The translations under genes and the position numbers were made by a program. A stretch of DNA of 38,436 nucleotides. Origin: Alicyclobacillus mali NBRC 102425 (GTDB taxonomy: Bacteria > Bacillota > Bacilli > Alicyclobacillales > Alicyclobacillaceae). Location: the NCBI RefSeq assembly GCF_001570745.1, contig NZ_BCSG01000032.1, forward strand, positions 1 to 38,436, read 5' to 3'. The notes beneath the pieces were generated by a model that was not told where the DNA came from, ran no database searches, and was given only the letters and a program-made list of their open reading frames with translations. Within the stretch, counting starts at the first letter, position 1; each line of letters begins with the position of its first letter. Shown here one piece after another: positions 16,696 through 24,518 of the stretch.

Positions 16696-16718
16696 GTTAA
16701 TATAACTGTTACATTAAC
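16696..16718. promoter_or_regulatory. 23-bp palindromic operator between uxaA and the LacI-family gene
   Basis: Outer arms GTTAAT and ATTAAC flank an inner TAAC-T-GTTA; of eleven base pairs around a central base, ten are symmetric. It lies about 50 bases before the uxaA start in an AT-rich island and probably overlaps the -10 region of the operon (minus-strand TATATT). It is the best candidate for the binding site of the divergent LacI-family regulator. Confidence 0.6.
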
Positions 16719-16797
16719 ATAAATGCGATACAAAATCGTCAGGGCGTGAATGCGATTTCTCTCGCAAGTCAAGTGAAGTATACGCCGGTCGAAAAAG

Positions 16798-16808
16798 TGT
16801 TGTCAACA
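16798..16808. promoter_or_regulatory. Small palindrome in the regulator's own leader
   Basis: TGTTGTCAACA is a perfect 11-base odd palindrome 45 bases before the regulator start and just upstream of a possible -10, TATGAT (16812-16817). It might be a second, autoregulatory site, but it differs in sequence from the 23-bp site. Confidence 0.3.
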
Positions 16809-16853
16809 TGTTATGATTCACATCAGGAGACCGCCGAGAGAAGGGTGACGAAC

Positions 16854-17867
16854 ATGACCACGATGGCGGATGTCGCGAAGCGGGCAGGCGTGTCCATCAT
16901 GACCGTTTCGCGCGTCGTGAACAACTCAGGCTACGTGAAGCCGTCGACGAGGCAAAAGGTCCTTGCGGCGATGCAGGAACTGAACTATGTACCGAAGTCT
17001 CAACAGTCCTCACCACACGACACGTGGATGCTCATCGTGCCGGATATCACCAATCCGTTCTTTACCTTCATTGCGCGGGGAATGGAGGATGTGGCTCGCA
17101 AACACGGATTCCGCGTTTTTATCGCGAACACGGACGAAGATCTGGATAAAGAACTGGAATACGTGCAGATGTGCCTCGAATACCAGGTGCGCGGCGCACT
17201 TGTCGTGCCGGTGGGCGATCCGTCGCGGGAGAATTTGATGCGGCTCACGGAACATCATGTGCCGTTTGTGCTTATCGATCGCGAGATTGACGGACTCGAT
17301 GCGGACCTCGTCAAAGGTGACATTCGAGAGACCTCGCGCCGTCTCGTGGACCACTTGCTAGAACTCGGGCATCATCGCATCGCCGCCGTGGTGGGACCGC
17401 TGCACAGCGCCTCCAGCCGAGAGCGGCTGGACGGCTACCGCGACGCCCTGCTTCGAAGAGGACTTCCAGTGGATGAAAGTCTCATCTTTACGGCGCCCAT
17501 GACGAGAGACATGGACGCCGCGTTCATCGACGAGCTCGCGCGCCGAGCCGACGCACCAAGCGCCCTGTTTCTCAGCAACATGTTTCAATATGCGCACATT
17601 GTGCGCAGGCTTCGCGCCCTTGGCCTGTCTATCCCCGAGGATATCAGCGTAGTCAGCTTCGGAAATACGGACGATCTCGCCTCCGTCGATTCCCTGGCGA
17701 CGGCGGCCGTGCAGCCAGCGTACAACTACGGTTCGCTCGGTGCGCAGCTCCTGCTCGAGCGGATCGAAGGCGTGCGGAGAACTGCGACGCGCATCGTGCT
17801 CAATTCGGAAATCGTCGTGCGGCGTTCCACGGCGCCGCCTCGCGTCCGGGCGATCCAAGAGGGGTGA
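16854..17867 (+). CDS. LacI-family regulator of the hexuronate operon (ExuR-like)
   Basis: A 337-residue repressor of the LacI/GalR family. The N-terminal helix-turn-helix and hinge are clear (MADVAKRAGVSIMTVSRVVNN, then STRQKVLAAMQELNYVPK), followed by a periplasmic-binding-protein-like effector domain (DITNPFFTFIARGMEDVA, VVGPLHSASSRERLDGYRDAL, SVVSFGNTDD). The frame is open back to 16746, but AAGGGTG six bases before the ATG at 16854 and the family N-terminus fix the start. It is divergent from uxaA. Bacillus ExuR, a LacI-type repressor of hexuronate genes, is the closest functional model. The inducer cannot be read from the sequence; a hexuronate or pathway intermediate is expected. Confidence 0.88.
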   Translation: MTTMADVAKRAGVSIMTVSRVVNNSGYVKPSTRQKVLAAMQELNYVPKSQQSSPHDTWMLIVPDITNPFFTFIARGMEDVARKHGFRVFIANTDEDLDKELEYVQMCLEYQVRGALVVPVGDPSRENLMRLTEHHVPFVLIDREIDGLDADLVKGDIRETSRRLVDHLLELGHHRIAAVVGPLHSASSRERLDGYRDALLRRGLPVDESLIFTAPMTRDMDAAFIDELARRADAPSALFLSNMFQYAHIVRRLRALGLSIPEDISVVSFGNTDDLASVDSLATAAVQPAYNYGSLGAQLLLERIEGVRRTATRIVLNSEIVVRRSTAPPRVRAIQEG

Positions 17868-17887
17868 CCGGCATCGGCCACCCCTCT
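17858..17887. terminator. Bidirectional terminator between the LacI-family gene and glnA
   Basis: AGAGGGGTG (17858-17866) pairs with CACCCCTCT (17879-17887). The left arm includes the stop codon region of the regulator. There is little U-tract on either side, so efficiency is uncertain. Confidence 0.5.
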
Positions 17888-17893
17888 ATCGAA

Positions 17894-19231
17894 CTAGTAA
17901 ATACTGAAGTATTGTTCCCGCTCCCACTCCGTCACCTGTGTGCGGAACATGTTCCACTCAATGCGCTTTGCCTCGATGAAATGGAGCAGGACGTGATCGC
18001 CGAGAGCGTCCATGATCACTCCATCCCGCACCAGAGCGTCGAGCGCCTCGTTGAGGTTGGACGGCAGGCTTCGGATGCCCGCCTCCTCCTTTTCCGCTTC
18101 CGTCATCATGTAGATGTTCCGGTTGACGGGCGGCGGAGGCTCCAGTTCGCGCTCGATCCCGTCGAGCCCGGCGGCGAGCAGAGACGCGATGGCAAGGTAT
18201 GGGTTGCAACTTGGGTCGGGGCTGCGGACCTCGACCCTCGTCGACATGCCGCGCGCGGCTGGGACGCGGACGAGCGGCGACCGGTTTTTCCCGCTCCACG
18301 CGATGTAGCTCGGCGCCTCATAGCCAGGCACGAGGCGCTTATAAGAGTTCACGAGCGGGTTGCAGATGGCCGTGAACGCCCGGGCGTGCTCCAGCAGCCC
18401 CGCGACGAATTGGAGCGCCGTCTCGCTGAGCCCCATCTCGCCTTCCGGATCGTAGAACGCGTTCTGGCCATCGCGGAACAGCGACAGGTGGGTGTGCATG
18501 CCGGAGCCGTTGATGCCATAGAGCGGCTTGGGCATGAACGTGGCGTGCAGCCCGTGCTCCCGCGCCACCGACTTGACGACCAGGCGGAAGGTCGTAAGGT
18601 TGTCCGCCGCCTCCACCGCTTCTGCGTAGCGAAAATCGATCTCATGCTGGCCCGGCGCGACCTCGTGGTGCGACGCCTCAATTTCGAACCCCATCTGCTC
18701 AAGCGCGAGCACGATGTCGCGGCGGCAGTTTTCGCCGAGATCGACCGGCGCCCAGTCGAAGTAACCCCCTTCGTCGTTGAGGTCAAGCGTGGGCTTGCCG
18801 TTTTCGTCCAGCTTAAAGAGGAAAAACTCCGGTTCAGGGCCAACATTGAAGGCCGAAAACCCCATCGCCCTGGCCTTCTCGCAGACGCGCTTGAGAACCG
18901 AGCGCGGATCGCCCGCAAACGGCGTCCCGTCCGGAAGGTTGACGTCACAAATGAGCCTGGCGACTCTCCCCTGCGGCGTGTCCCAAGGAAACACGAGCCA
19001 CGTCGAGCGGTCCGGCGCCAGATACATGTCCGACTCCTCGATGCGGACAAACCCTTGAATCGACGATCCGTCAAACATGATGCGGTTGTCCAACGCCTTC
19101 GGCAGTTGATCGACCGGGATCTCCACGTTTTTCACAATTCCCAACAGGTCAGTGAACTGCAGGCGGACGTACCGCACGTCGTTCGCTTCGGCCAGTTTCA
19201 ATATTTCTTCTTTTGTGTATTCTTTTCGCAT
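17894..19231 (-). CDS. glnA: Glutamine synthetase, type I-alpha
   Basis: GlnA makes glutamine from glutamate, ammonia and ATP as a dodecamer. The 445-residue protein has the beta-grasp N-domain with FDGSSIQGF, the catalytic signatures [34 protein letters not shown] and RVPAARG, and ends with the family segment [28 protein letters not shown]. Length and the lack of the adenylylation loop fit the Gram-positive alpha type, which in Bacillus is inhibited by glutamine and, in that state, activates GlnR. It is 22 bases downstream of glnR in one operon. Confidence 0.97.
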   Translation of the reverse strand: MRKEYTKEEILKLAEANDVRYVRLQFTDLLGIVKNVEIPVDQLPKALDNRIMFDGSSIQGFVRIEESDMYLAPDRSTWLVFPWDTPQGRVARLICDVNLPDGTPFAGDPRSVLKRVCEKARAMGFSAFNVGPEPEFFLFKLDENGKPTLDLNDEGGYFDWAPVDLGENCRRDIVLALEQMGFEIEASHHEVAPGQHEIDFRYAEAVEAADNLTTFRLVVKSVAREHGLHATFMPKPLYGINGSGMHTHLSLFRDGQNAFYDPEGEMGLSETALQFVAGLLEHARAFTAICNPLVNSYKRLVPGYEAPSYIAWSGKNRSPLVRVPAARGMSTRVEVRSPDPSCNPYLAIASLLAAGLDGIERELEPPPPVNRNIYMMTEAEKEEAGIRSLPSNLNEALDALVRDGVIMDALGDHVLLHFIEAKRIEWNMFRTQVTEWEREQYFSIY

Positions 19232-19253
19232 ACGATCCTCCCTCGCGGCTCAG

Positions 19254-19640
19254 TCAGCGGTGGCGATAAAAGCGTGACAGGTCTCCTTGGAACTCACCTG
19301 TTTGCCGCCGCTCCATCAGCTCGCGCTCCAGCCACTGATACACTTCGGAATCGGGCACATCCTTCGCGGACAGCGGTCGGCTCGATCTCGGCCGCCTGTC
19401 CTTGTCGAGAAGGTTGCGCTTCACGCTCGCGATGTTGTGGCCCTCGTCGAGCAACTGCCTGATCTGCATCAGGCGCTCCACGTCGGCGAACGAAAACTGC
19501 CTTTGATTTCCAGGCGTGCGCGCCGGCTGGATCAACCCGTGCTCTTCGTAATACCGGATTTGCCGTGCGCTGAGCCCCGTCAGCTTTTGCACCGTGCCAA
19601 TCGAAAACAAGGGCATGTTCCTGCGCTCTTCCAAATCCAC
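19254..19640 (-). CDS. glnR: GlnR, MerR-family nitrogen repressor
   Basis: A 128-residue MerR-type regulator. The N-terminus MPLFSIGTVQKLTGLSARQIRYYEEHGLIQPARTPGNQRQFS matches Bacillus GlnR almost motif for motif, and the C-terminal tail (SRFYRHR) is the short regulatory segment through which feedback-inhibited glutamine synthetase acts. GTG at 19640 has GGGAGGGG upstream and gives the family N-terminus (LEERRNMPLF). A GlnR box overlaps the promoter just upstream, so the glnRA operon is probably autoregulated. Order hflX-ynbB-glnR-glnA is as in Bacillus. Confidence 0.95.
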   Translation of the reverse strand: MDLEERRNMPLFSIGTVQKLTGLSARQIRYYEEHGLIQPARTPGNQRQFSFADVERLMQIRQLLDEGHNIASVKRNLLDKDRRPRSSRPLSAKDVPDSEVYQWLERELMERRQTGEFQGDLSRFYRHR

Positions 19641-19666
19641 GGCGCGCCCCTCCCTGTGCGACCTGT

Positions 19667-19683
19667 TGAAACTTATCGTAACA
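19667..19683 (-). promoter_or_regulatory. GlnR operator before glnRA
   Basis: On the minus strand the 17-mer TGTTACGATAAGTTTCA fits the GlnR/TnrA consensus TGTNA-N7-TNACA with a single mismatch. It covers the -10 element of the glnR promoter. Confidence 0.65.
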
Positions 19684-19703
19684 CGGAGGGCGCGCCGCGA
19701 CAA
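19675..19703 (-). promoter_or_regulatory. SigA-type promoter of glnRA
   Basis: TTGTCG (19703-19698) and TACGAT (19680-19675) on the minus strand are exactly 17 bases apart. The -35 begins just past the ynbB stop codon, so glnRA can be transcribed apart from the upstream operon. Confidence 0.55.
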
Positions 19704-19707
19704 TCAC

Positions 19708-20976
19708 TCACGTGATATTCTTTGACGCAAACGGCGCGATCGCGGCCACCACTCGCCGCACTGCCAGCACAACATGCTCGTACGTCAACCCACCCTGCAC
19801 ATACGCCACGTACGGCGGCCGCATCGGCGCGTCGGCCGTCAATTCGAGAGAAGCTCCCTGAATGAACGTCCCCGCGGCCATGACCACGGGATCTGCGTAT
19901 CCGGCCATCGGCGCTGGTTCCGGGCGCACGTGCGCGTCGATAGGAGCGACGGACTGGATGGCCCGGCAGAAGGCCAGCAAGCGATCCGGCGCGCCAAGCT
20001 CCACCGACAAGATCAGGTCCGTTCGATCCTCCGCAGGACCCGGCGAGACCCGAAAGCCGAGCCCTTCAAGCGCGGCCGCCATGAGCCGCGACCCTTTCAC
20101 CGCCTGGAGCACCGCATGCGGCGCGAGAAACAGCGCCTGGAACATGGTCAGAAGATAGGGACCCGTCGGGCCGTACTCCGCCGCCGTTCCCGGCGCCACA
20201 AGCCGCGCGGCGACGCGCTCCACGATGTCCCGCCGACCCACGACGTAGCCGCCCGTCGGACACAGCCCTGCGCCCGGGTTCTTGATGAGCGAGCCCATTG
20301 CGGCATCTGCGCCCACGTGACAGGGCTCGCGATCCTCCACGAACTCGCCGTAGCAGTTGTCCACCGCAATCCAAACATCCGGGCGCGCCGTTTTCACCGC
20401 CGAGAACGCGGTCGCCAGTTCCGCGATGGAAAACGAGCGCCGATCGCCGTAGCCCCGCGATCGCTGAAAAAGGACCATCCGCACCTCGGGTGCACGCACC
20501 GCCCGACCAAGGGCCGCAAGATCGATATCACCGTCCTCGTCGAGCCCCACGATCTCGACCTCGACGCCGAGCTCCGCGAGCGAGCCCGCGGCGGGTCGAA
20601 GCCCTAGCGCTGCGTGCAGCGTGTCGTACGGCACGCCGGTGGCGACAACCAGCCGCTGACCGGGCCGCAAACAGCCAAACAGCGCAAGGGCGATGGCATG
20701 CGTGCCCGAGACAATCTGCGGGCGCACCAAGGCGGCCTCTGTGCCAAACACGTCGGCGTAGATGGCCTCAAGCTTCTCCCGCCCCACGTCGCCGAGCCCG
20801 TACCCCGTGGATCCGACGAGATCGAGCTGCGCCACCTCGTGGCGCCAGAACGCCTCGAGCACGCGCTCCTGATTCGCAATCGCGACAGCCTCCGACCGGC
20901 GCTGATACGTCTCAATTTCCCGCTCGCACGATTCCACGTACGCGCGGACGTCGTCGAGCTTCCTGTCCACGTCCAT
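19708..20976 (-). CDS. ynbB: YnbB, PLP-dependent enzyme of the methionine gamma-lyase-like/'aluminium resistance' family
   Basis: A 422-residue fold-type I pyridoxal phosphate enzyme. Visible landmarks are the cofactor-binding segment VRPQIVSGTHAIALALFG, the Asp of VWIAVDNCYGEFVE and the presumed Schiff-base Lys in MGSLIKNPGAGLCPTGGYVVG. The family is annotated as methionine gamma-lyase-related, but its true substrate is unknown. The ATG at 20976 begins two bases after the hflX stop, so the two are co-translated neighbours. The hflX-ynbB-glnR order is conserved in Bacillus, which supports orthology rather than helping with function. Confidence 0.88.
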   Translation of the reverse strand: MDVDRKLDDVRAYVESCEREIETYQRRSEAVAIANQERVLEAFWRHEVAQLDLVGSTGYGLGDVGREKLEAIYADVFGTEAALVRPQIVSGTHAIALALFGCLRPGQRLVVATGVPYDTLHAALGLRPAAGSLAELGVEVEIVGLDEDGDIDLAALGRAVRAPEVRMVLFQRSRGYGDRRSFSIAELATAFSAVKTARPDVWIAVDNCYGEFVEDREPCHVGADAAMGSLIKNPGAGLCPTGGYVVGRRDIVERVAARLVAPGTAAEYGPTGPYLLTMFQALFLAPHAVLQAVKGSRLMAAALEGLGFRVSPGPAEDRTDLILSVELGAPDRLLAFCRAIQSVAPIDAHVRPEPAPMAGYADPVVMAAGTFIQGASLELTADAPMRPPYVAYVQGGLTYEHVVLAVRRVVAAIAPFASKNIT

Positions 20977-20978
20977 CG

Positions 20979-22076
20979 TCAGTCCGCCTTCTCCTTCGCT
21001 TGATGCAGCCTCGCCTCAACTGCCCGGTACAGCGGTTCGAGATCTCCCGCCGCGGCACTTCCGTACACCGTCTGTTGCGCCTCGAGATCCGGAGGTGGCT
21101 GCCAGGCCGCGAGATCCATCTTGTTGTAGAACGTGATGAGGGGCTTGTCCAGTGCACGCAAGTCCGCGAGCACCTGCCGAGTGGCCCGAAGGTGCCGATC
21201 CGGCGCGCGCGAGGCGTCCACCACCAGGACGATCACGTCCGCGTACGCCACCTCCTCGAGCGTCGAGCGAAACGCCTCGACCAAATGGTGCGGCAGATGT
21301 TCCACGAATCCCACCGTGTCCGTCACCACGTACGGCTCGCCGCTCGGCGCAAATACGCGCCGCGCCGTCACGTCGAGCGTGTCAAACAGCCGATCCCGTC
21401 CGAAATTTTCGGCGACGCGTCCACGATCCCCTACCCACCGCGAGCGCACAGTCGTCTTTCCGGCGTTGGTATAGCCGACGAGCGCCACCACCGCGCTATC
21501 GCGGACGCGCCGCTGCCGCAACCGCGATCGGTGCGCCGACAGTTGAGCGAGCTGGCGCTCCATTTTTGAAATCCGGGCGCGAATCCGCCGCCGGTCGAGT
21601 TCGAGCTTCGTCTCGCCGGGCCCGCGCGTGCCGATGCCCCCGCCGAGGCGCGACCAGAGCGCTCCCCGTCCGGCAAGCCGCGGGAGCAAGTACTTGAGCT
21701 GCGCGATTTCCACCTGGAGCTTGCCCTCGCGGCTCACGGCCCGACGCGCGAAAATGTCGAGAATGAGGACGGTGCGGTCGACCACGCGCCGATGAACGGC
21801 ATCTTCCACGTTGCGTGCCTGCGTCGGCCGCAATTCGCTGTCCGCCACCACGAGGTCCGCTCCCGTCGTCTCGACAAGTTGGCCCAAAGCCTCGACCTTG
21901 CCTTGCCCCAGATACCATCGCGCGTCCGGCGAGCGCCGCCGCTGCACAACGCTTCCCACCACCTGGGCTCCGGCCGCCTCACAGAGCCCGGTCAATTCTT
22001 CCACTCGGTACACGAGGTCTTCCGGCGTTTCATCGCCTCGCTGCCACACCAAGAGTACGGCCTTCTCACGTTCCAC
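20979..22076 (-). CDS. hflX: HflX, ribosome-associated GTPase
   Basis: HflX splits or rescues stalled ribosomes. The protein (365 residues from GTG 22076) has the N-terminal HflX domain (GQGKVEALGQLVETTGADLVVADSELRPTQARNVED, RTVLILDIFARRA), the coiled helix region with GGIGTRGPGETKLELDRRRI, and the G domain: GYTNAGKTT (G1), DTVGFVEHLPH (G3), NKMD (G4). The start of the G domain is unusual: after GKTT comes VRSRWVGDRGRVAENFGRD where most relatives have LFN-type residues, and switch I reads LDVTAR rather than LDPTTR. The start is uncertain; GTG at 22076 has a purine-rich GGAGGGGGAG upstream, ATG at 22121 has none. It overlaps the end of the small membrane gene before it. Confidence 0.9.
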   Translation of the reverse strand: MEREKAVLLVWQRGDETPEDLVYRVEELTGLCEAAGAQVVGSVVQRRRSPDARWYLGQGKVEALGQLVETTGADLVVADSELRPTQARNVEDAVHRRVVDRTVLILDIFARRAVSREGKLQVEIAQLKYLLPRLAGRGALWSRLGGGIGTRGPGETKLELDRRRIRARISKMERQLAQLSAHRSRLRQRRVRDSAVVALVGYTNAGKTTVRSRWVGDRGRVAENFGRDRLFDTLDVTARRVFAPSGEPYVVTDTVGFVEHLPHHLVEAFRSTLEEVAYADVIVLVVDASRAPDRHLRATRQVLADLRALDKPLITFYNKMDLAAWQPPPDLEAQQTVYGSAAAGDLEPLYRAVEARLHQAKEKAD

Positions 22077-22284
22077 AGCGCTCGCGCTCCCCCTCCTCGT
22101 CCGTTGATCCTCCGCTATCATCGCAGATCGGGCAGCGCGCATCAAGCTGATAGCGCATGCGCAGAAGAAGCGGCGCTTCGGCGCGGCCGACCTGCCGGCC
22201 CGAATGGAATCCCGCGCGCCGCCCCGCGTGATATGACAAGGCGACGAGCACGAGCACAATCCCCGTCACGAGAGACGCGACCAA
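22066..22284 (-). CDS. Small membrane protein with CxxC motif
   Basis: A 72-residue protein with one N-terminal membrane helix (about residues 3-17, LVTGIVLVLVALSY), a basic stretch (GRRAGFHSGRQVGRAE) and a cytosolic tail holding Cys51-Pro-Ile-Cys54 and an acidic end. I do not recognise the family. The TTG start at 22284 has GGGGGGAGG upstream; the coding end overlaps the hflX start and its beginning overlaps the stop of the membrane gene before it, which argues for a real, coupled gene. The single CxxC could bind metal as a dimer or be redox active; nothing in the sequence decides. Confidence 0.5.
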   Translation of the reverse strand: MVASLVTGIVLVLVALSYHAGRRAGFHSGRQVGRAEAPLLLRMRYQLDARCPICDDSGGSTDEEGERERCGT

Positions 22285-22892
22285 GGGCCCTCCCCCCTAT
22301 CTTCCGGCACGAGGCGCGACGTCGTCGATTCGGAGACGACGGTGACCACAGCCAGCGCGATCAGGCCGACGAGACTCCACATGACTTCGGAGAAGATGGC
22401 CACGGCCATCGCGCCGAGAATGGTCAGAAGCACCTCCACGAGGCCAAAGCGAATCACCGCGTTCCATTGGCCCGTCTCCGCGTCCCGGAAACGGTCGACG
22501 AGATCGTCCAACCAGTCAACTGCGAGCATGAACGAAACCGACCAGAGGGCGCCGCGCCAGCCCACCATGAGCGCACACAGGCAAAGGGCTATGACGCTCT
22601 CCGCCCACGCCGGGAAATGAGACGGCAGTCGCTCAAGCGGACGCGCGAACATTCCAACCGCATACGCGCCTAAAAACGCGGCGAGGGCCGGCCCCTCGGC
22701 GAGGGCGACGGCACACGCCATGACGACCATCGCGTACGGAAGGGCGGCTCGACCAAAGCGCGCGGCGAGCGTGCGCTGCCCTTGGCAAAGGTCGTAGTCC
22801 ACATCGAGCACATCATCCATCCACTTGACCGCGACGCCAGCCAGGAGAAGGGCGCCGAACAACCGTACGAGGTCAAGCCAGCTTCCATACAT
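22266..22892 (-). CDS. Short UbiA-like membrane protein
   Basis: A 208-residue protein with about six hydrophobic segments and two Asp-rich motifs: MDDVLDVDYD at residues 25-34 and DWLDDLVDRFRD at 126-137. Two such motifs facing one active site are the mark of UbiA-type prenyltransferases, where they bind Mg-pyrophosphate, but those enzymes are usually near 290 residues, so this is a reduced or divergent member. Shine-Dalgarno GAGGTGA is six bases before the ATG, which lies inside the end of the GTPase gene (20-base overlap). It sits between a small GTPase and a CxxC membrane protein, downstream of spoVK. The substrate is unknown; the UbiA link is by motif only. Confidence 0.6.
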   Translation of the reverse strand: MYGSWLDLVRLFGALLLAGVAVKWMDDVLDVDYDLCQGQRTLAARFGRAALPYAMVVMACAVALAEGPALAAFLGAYAVGMFARPLERLPSHFPAWAESVIALCLCALMVGWRGALWSVSFMLAVDWLDDLVDRFRDAETGQWNAVIRFGLVEVLLTILGAMAVAIFSEVMWSLVGLIALAVVTVVSESTTSRLVPEDRGEGPWSRLS

Positions 22893-23487
22893 ACCGCTTC
22901 ACCTCGTCAAAGCCCACGCCCGTCTTCGCGGATGTCGGGATGATACGGGCATCGCGCAGTCGGCCTCGCAGCCATTCCACGCCCCGTTCCGCGAACGGCA
23001 GATCGATCTTGTTGGCGAGGACGAGATAGAACGCCTTCGTTCGGCCGATGGCCACCAGCTGTTCGTCGAGCGCGTGAAAGGGCGCTTCGCGTCTCTCCAT
23101 GGAGCGCCCGATGTCCGCGGCGTCCACCACGTGCAGCACGGCCTTCGCCGCGACGAGCGCTCGGAGCGTCTGGCCCATCGCGCGGCGGACCACCTCGTCT
23201 CGGACGTGACCATCGGCCAAGCCGGCGCTGTCGACGATGTCCACAGCGCGCGAAACCTTTCCCCTTGCGACTGGAATCGTGAGCGTCTGGAGCGACCGCG
23301 TCGAATGAGGATCGCCCGACGTGAGCCAGCGCTCGGCCTCGCGGATGGGCAGTCTGCGCCTTTCTCTTCCGCCGTCCGTTCGTTCCACCATCCAGACCAA
23401 CTCTTCGATACCCAGAGCGCGCGCCAGGCGAAGGCACGCGGAGGTCTTGCCTGCGTTGGCTCGCCCGACCACCACGACATCGCTCAT
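22873..23487 (-). CDS. Small P-loop GTPase of unknown role
   Basis: A 204-residue TRAFAC-type GTPase with all the main motifs: G1 GRANAGKT (8-15), G3 DSAG (86-89), G4 NKID (159-162) and G5 SAK (186-188). It is essentially a lone G domain with an insertion (ERTDGGRERRRLPIREAERWLTSGD) before switch I, unlike Era, EngB or YqeH. The start ATG overlaps the spoVK stop as ATGA and its end overlaps the UbiA-like gene, so it is coupled to both. In Bacillus spoVK is followed directly by ynbA (hflX); this gene and its two small neighbours are extra. A role with SpoVK in sporulation is an inference from the coupling. Confidence 0.75.
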   Translation of the reverse strand: MSDVVVVGRANAGKTSACLRLARALGIEELVWMVERTDGGRERRRLPIREAERWLTSGDPHSTRSLQTLTIPVARGKVSRAVDIVDSAGLADGHVRDEVVRRAMGQTLRALVAAKAVLHVVDAADIGRSMERREAPFHALDEQLVAIGRTKAFYLVLANKIDLPFAERGVEWLRGRLRDARIIPTSAKTGVGFDEVKRYVWKLA

Positions 23488-24473
23488 CGCGCTTCATCTC
23501 CTTGCCAGTCCCGCGCCTCAATCAGCATGAGGGCGTCGCGCTTTGGCCTCGCTTCATCGAAGAGGCGCACCGCTTGACGCCGAATGGCGCGCTCCACCAG
23601 ATTGCGAACGAACCTCGCATTGGAAAACGGGTCAAGGCGAGGCTCGCGAAGCGCTTGTTGAAGCAGGCTTCGCAGCGCCCATTCGGCCTCGGCAGTCATC
23701 CGATACTCTCGGCTGGCCAGAATCTTTTTCGCAATCTGCACGAGTTGGTCCACGCCGTAATCCGGAAACCGTATCTGGATTGGGAATCGGCTCGGCAGGC
23801 CCGGATTTGTGCTCAAGAACCAGCGCATCTCGCGCTCATACCCGGCCAAGATGACGATGAGTTCATGCTTGTGGTCCTCCATCGCCTTCACCAGGCAGTC
23901 GATGGCCTCGCGGCCGAAGTCCTTTTCGCCCCCGCGCGCGAGCGAATACGCTTCGTCGATGAACAGCACCCCGCCAAGCGCCTTCTGGATCTGCTCTCGC
24001 GTCTTCTGTGCCGTATGACCGATATACTCACCGACGAGGTCCGCGCGCTCGACCTCGACCAAATGTCCCTTCTCGAGCAGGCCACACTCGTGAAACATGC
24101 GCGCGAGGATGCGCGCAACGGTCGTCTTGCCAGTGCCGGGATTCCCGTAAAAGATCATGTGCAGCACGGTTGGATCGGCTTTCAACCGATGCTCCTGTCG
24201 CAACCGCTGCACGTACACGAGCGCGAAGATCTCCCGCACCACCCGTTTGACCTCGTCGAGGCCGACGAGATCGTCCAAGTCGCGCAGAAGTTCGTGAATG
24301 CGCCGCTTATCCATCGGCGGTGTGACCGAACTCGTCCCGTCGTTGACGCCCGAAATTCTGGCGAGCGCGTCATTCAAGTCGATGTGCCCCCGCTCATACA
24401 GGTCGATCACGCCCGCGGCGTGGCGCGCATCCACCGCGCGCGTGGTTCTGCGCCCCGTGTTTCGTGGTGTCAT
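23484..24473 (-). CDS. spoVK: SpoVK, stage V sporulation AAA+ ATPase
   Basis: A 329-residue AAA+ protein of the CbbX/SpoVK group, close to the 322 residues of Bacillus SpoVK, which is needed for spore maturation. A short N-terminal arm precedes LLRDLDDLVGLDEVKRVVREI; Walker A is GNPGTGKTT (110-118), Walker B is LFIDEAY (Asp173, Glu174), the pore loop region is EYIGHTAQKT, and sensor and arginine-finger segments follow (ILAGY, NPGLPSRFPIQIRFPDY). The frame is open back to 24716, but ATG 24473 with GAGGGGTGA seven bases upstream is the likely start. It heads the operon leading to hflX and ynbB, as in Bacillus. Confidence 0.93.
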   Translation of the reverse strand: MTPRNTGRRTTRAVDARHAAGVIDLYERGHIDLNDALARISGVNDGTSSVTPPMDKRRIHELLRDLDDLVGLDEVKRVVREIFALVYVQRLRQEHRLKADPTVLHMIFYGNPGTGKTTVARILARMFHECGLLEKGHLVEVERADLVGEYIGHTAQKTREQIQKALGGVLFIDEAYSLARGGEKDFGREAIDCLVKAMEDHKHELIVILAGYEREMRWFLSTNPGLPSRFPIQIRFPDYGVDQLVQIAKKILASREYRMTAEAEWALRSLLQQALREPRLDPFSNARFVRNLVERAIRRQAVRLFDEARPKRDALMLIEARDWQGDEAR

Positions 24474-24518
24474 TCGCGTGTCACCCCTCACCTGGCCGGC
24501 AGCGCCGACCCACGCCTC

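Noticed and set aside
16798-16808. TGTTGTCAACA as the main LacI-family operator
   Set aside because: The 23-bp palindrome nearby is longer and better placed for uxaA; this short one is kept only as a minor candidate.
17864-19462. 532-codon plus-strand frame opposite glnA
   Set aside because: It mirrors glutamine synthetase codons and its translation is Arg/His-rich without any recognisable motif.
24008-24250. Arg-rich plus-strand frame opposite spoVK
   Set aside because: It is the shadow of the AAA+ domain codons, with no start signal.
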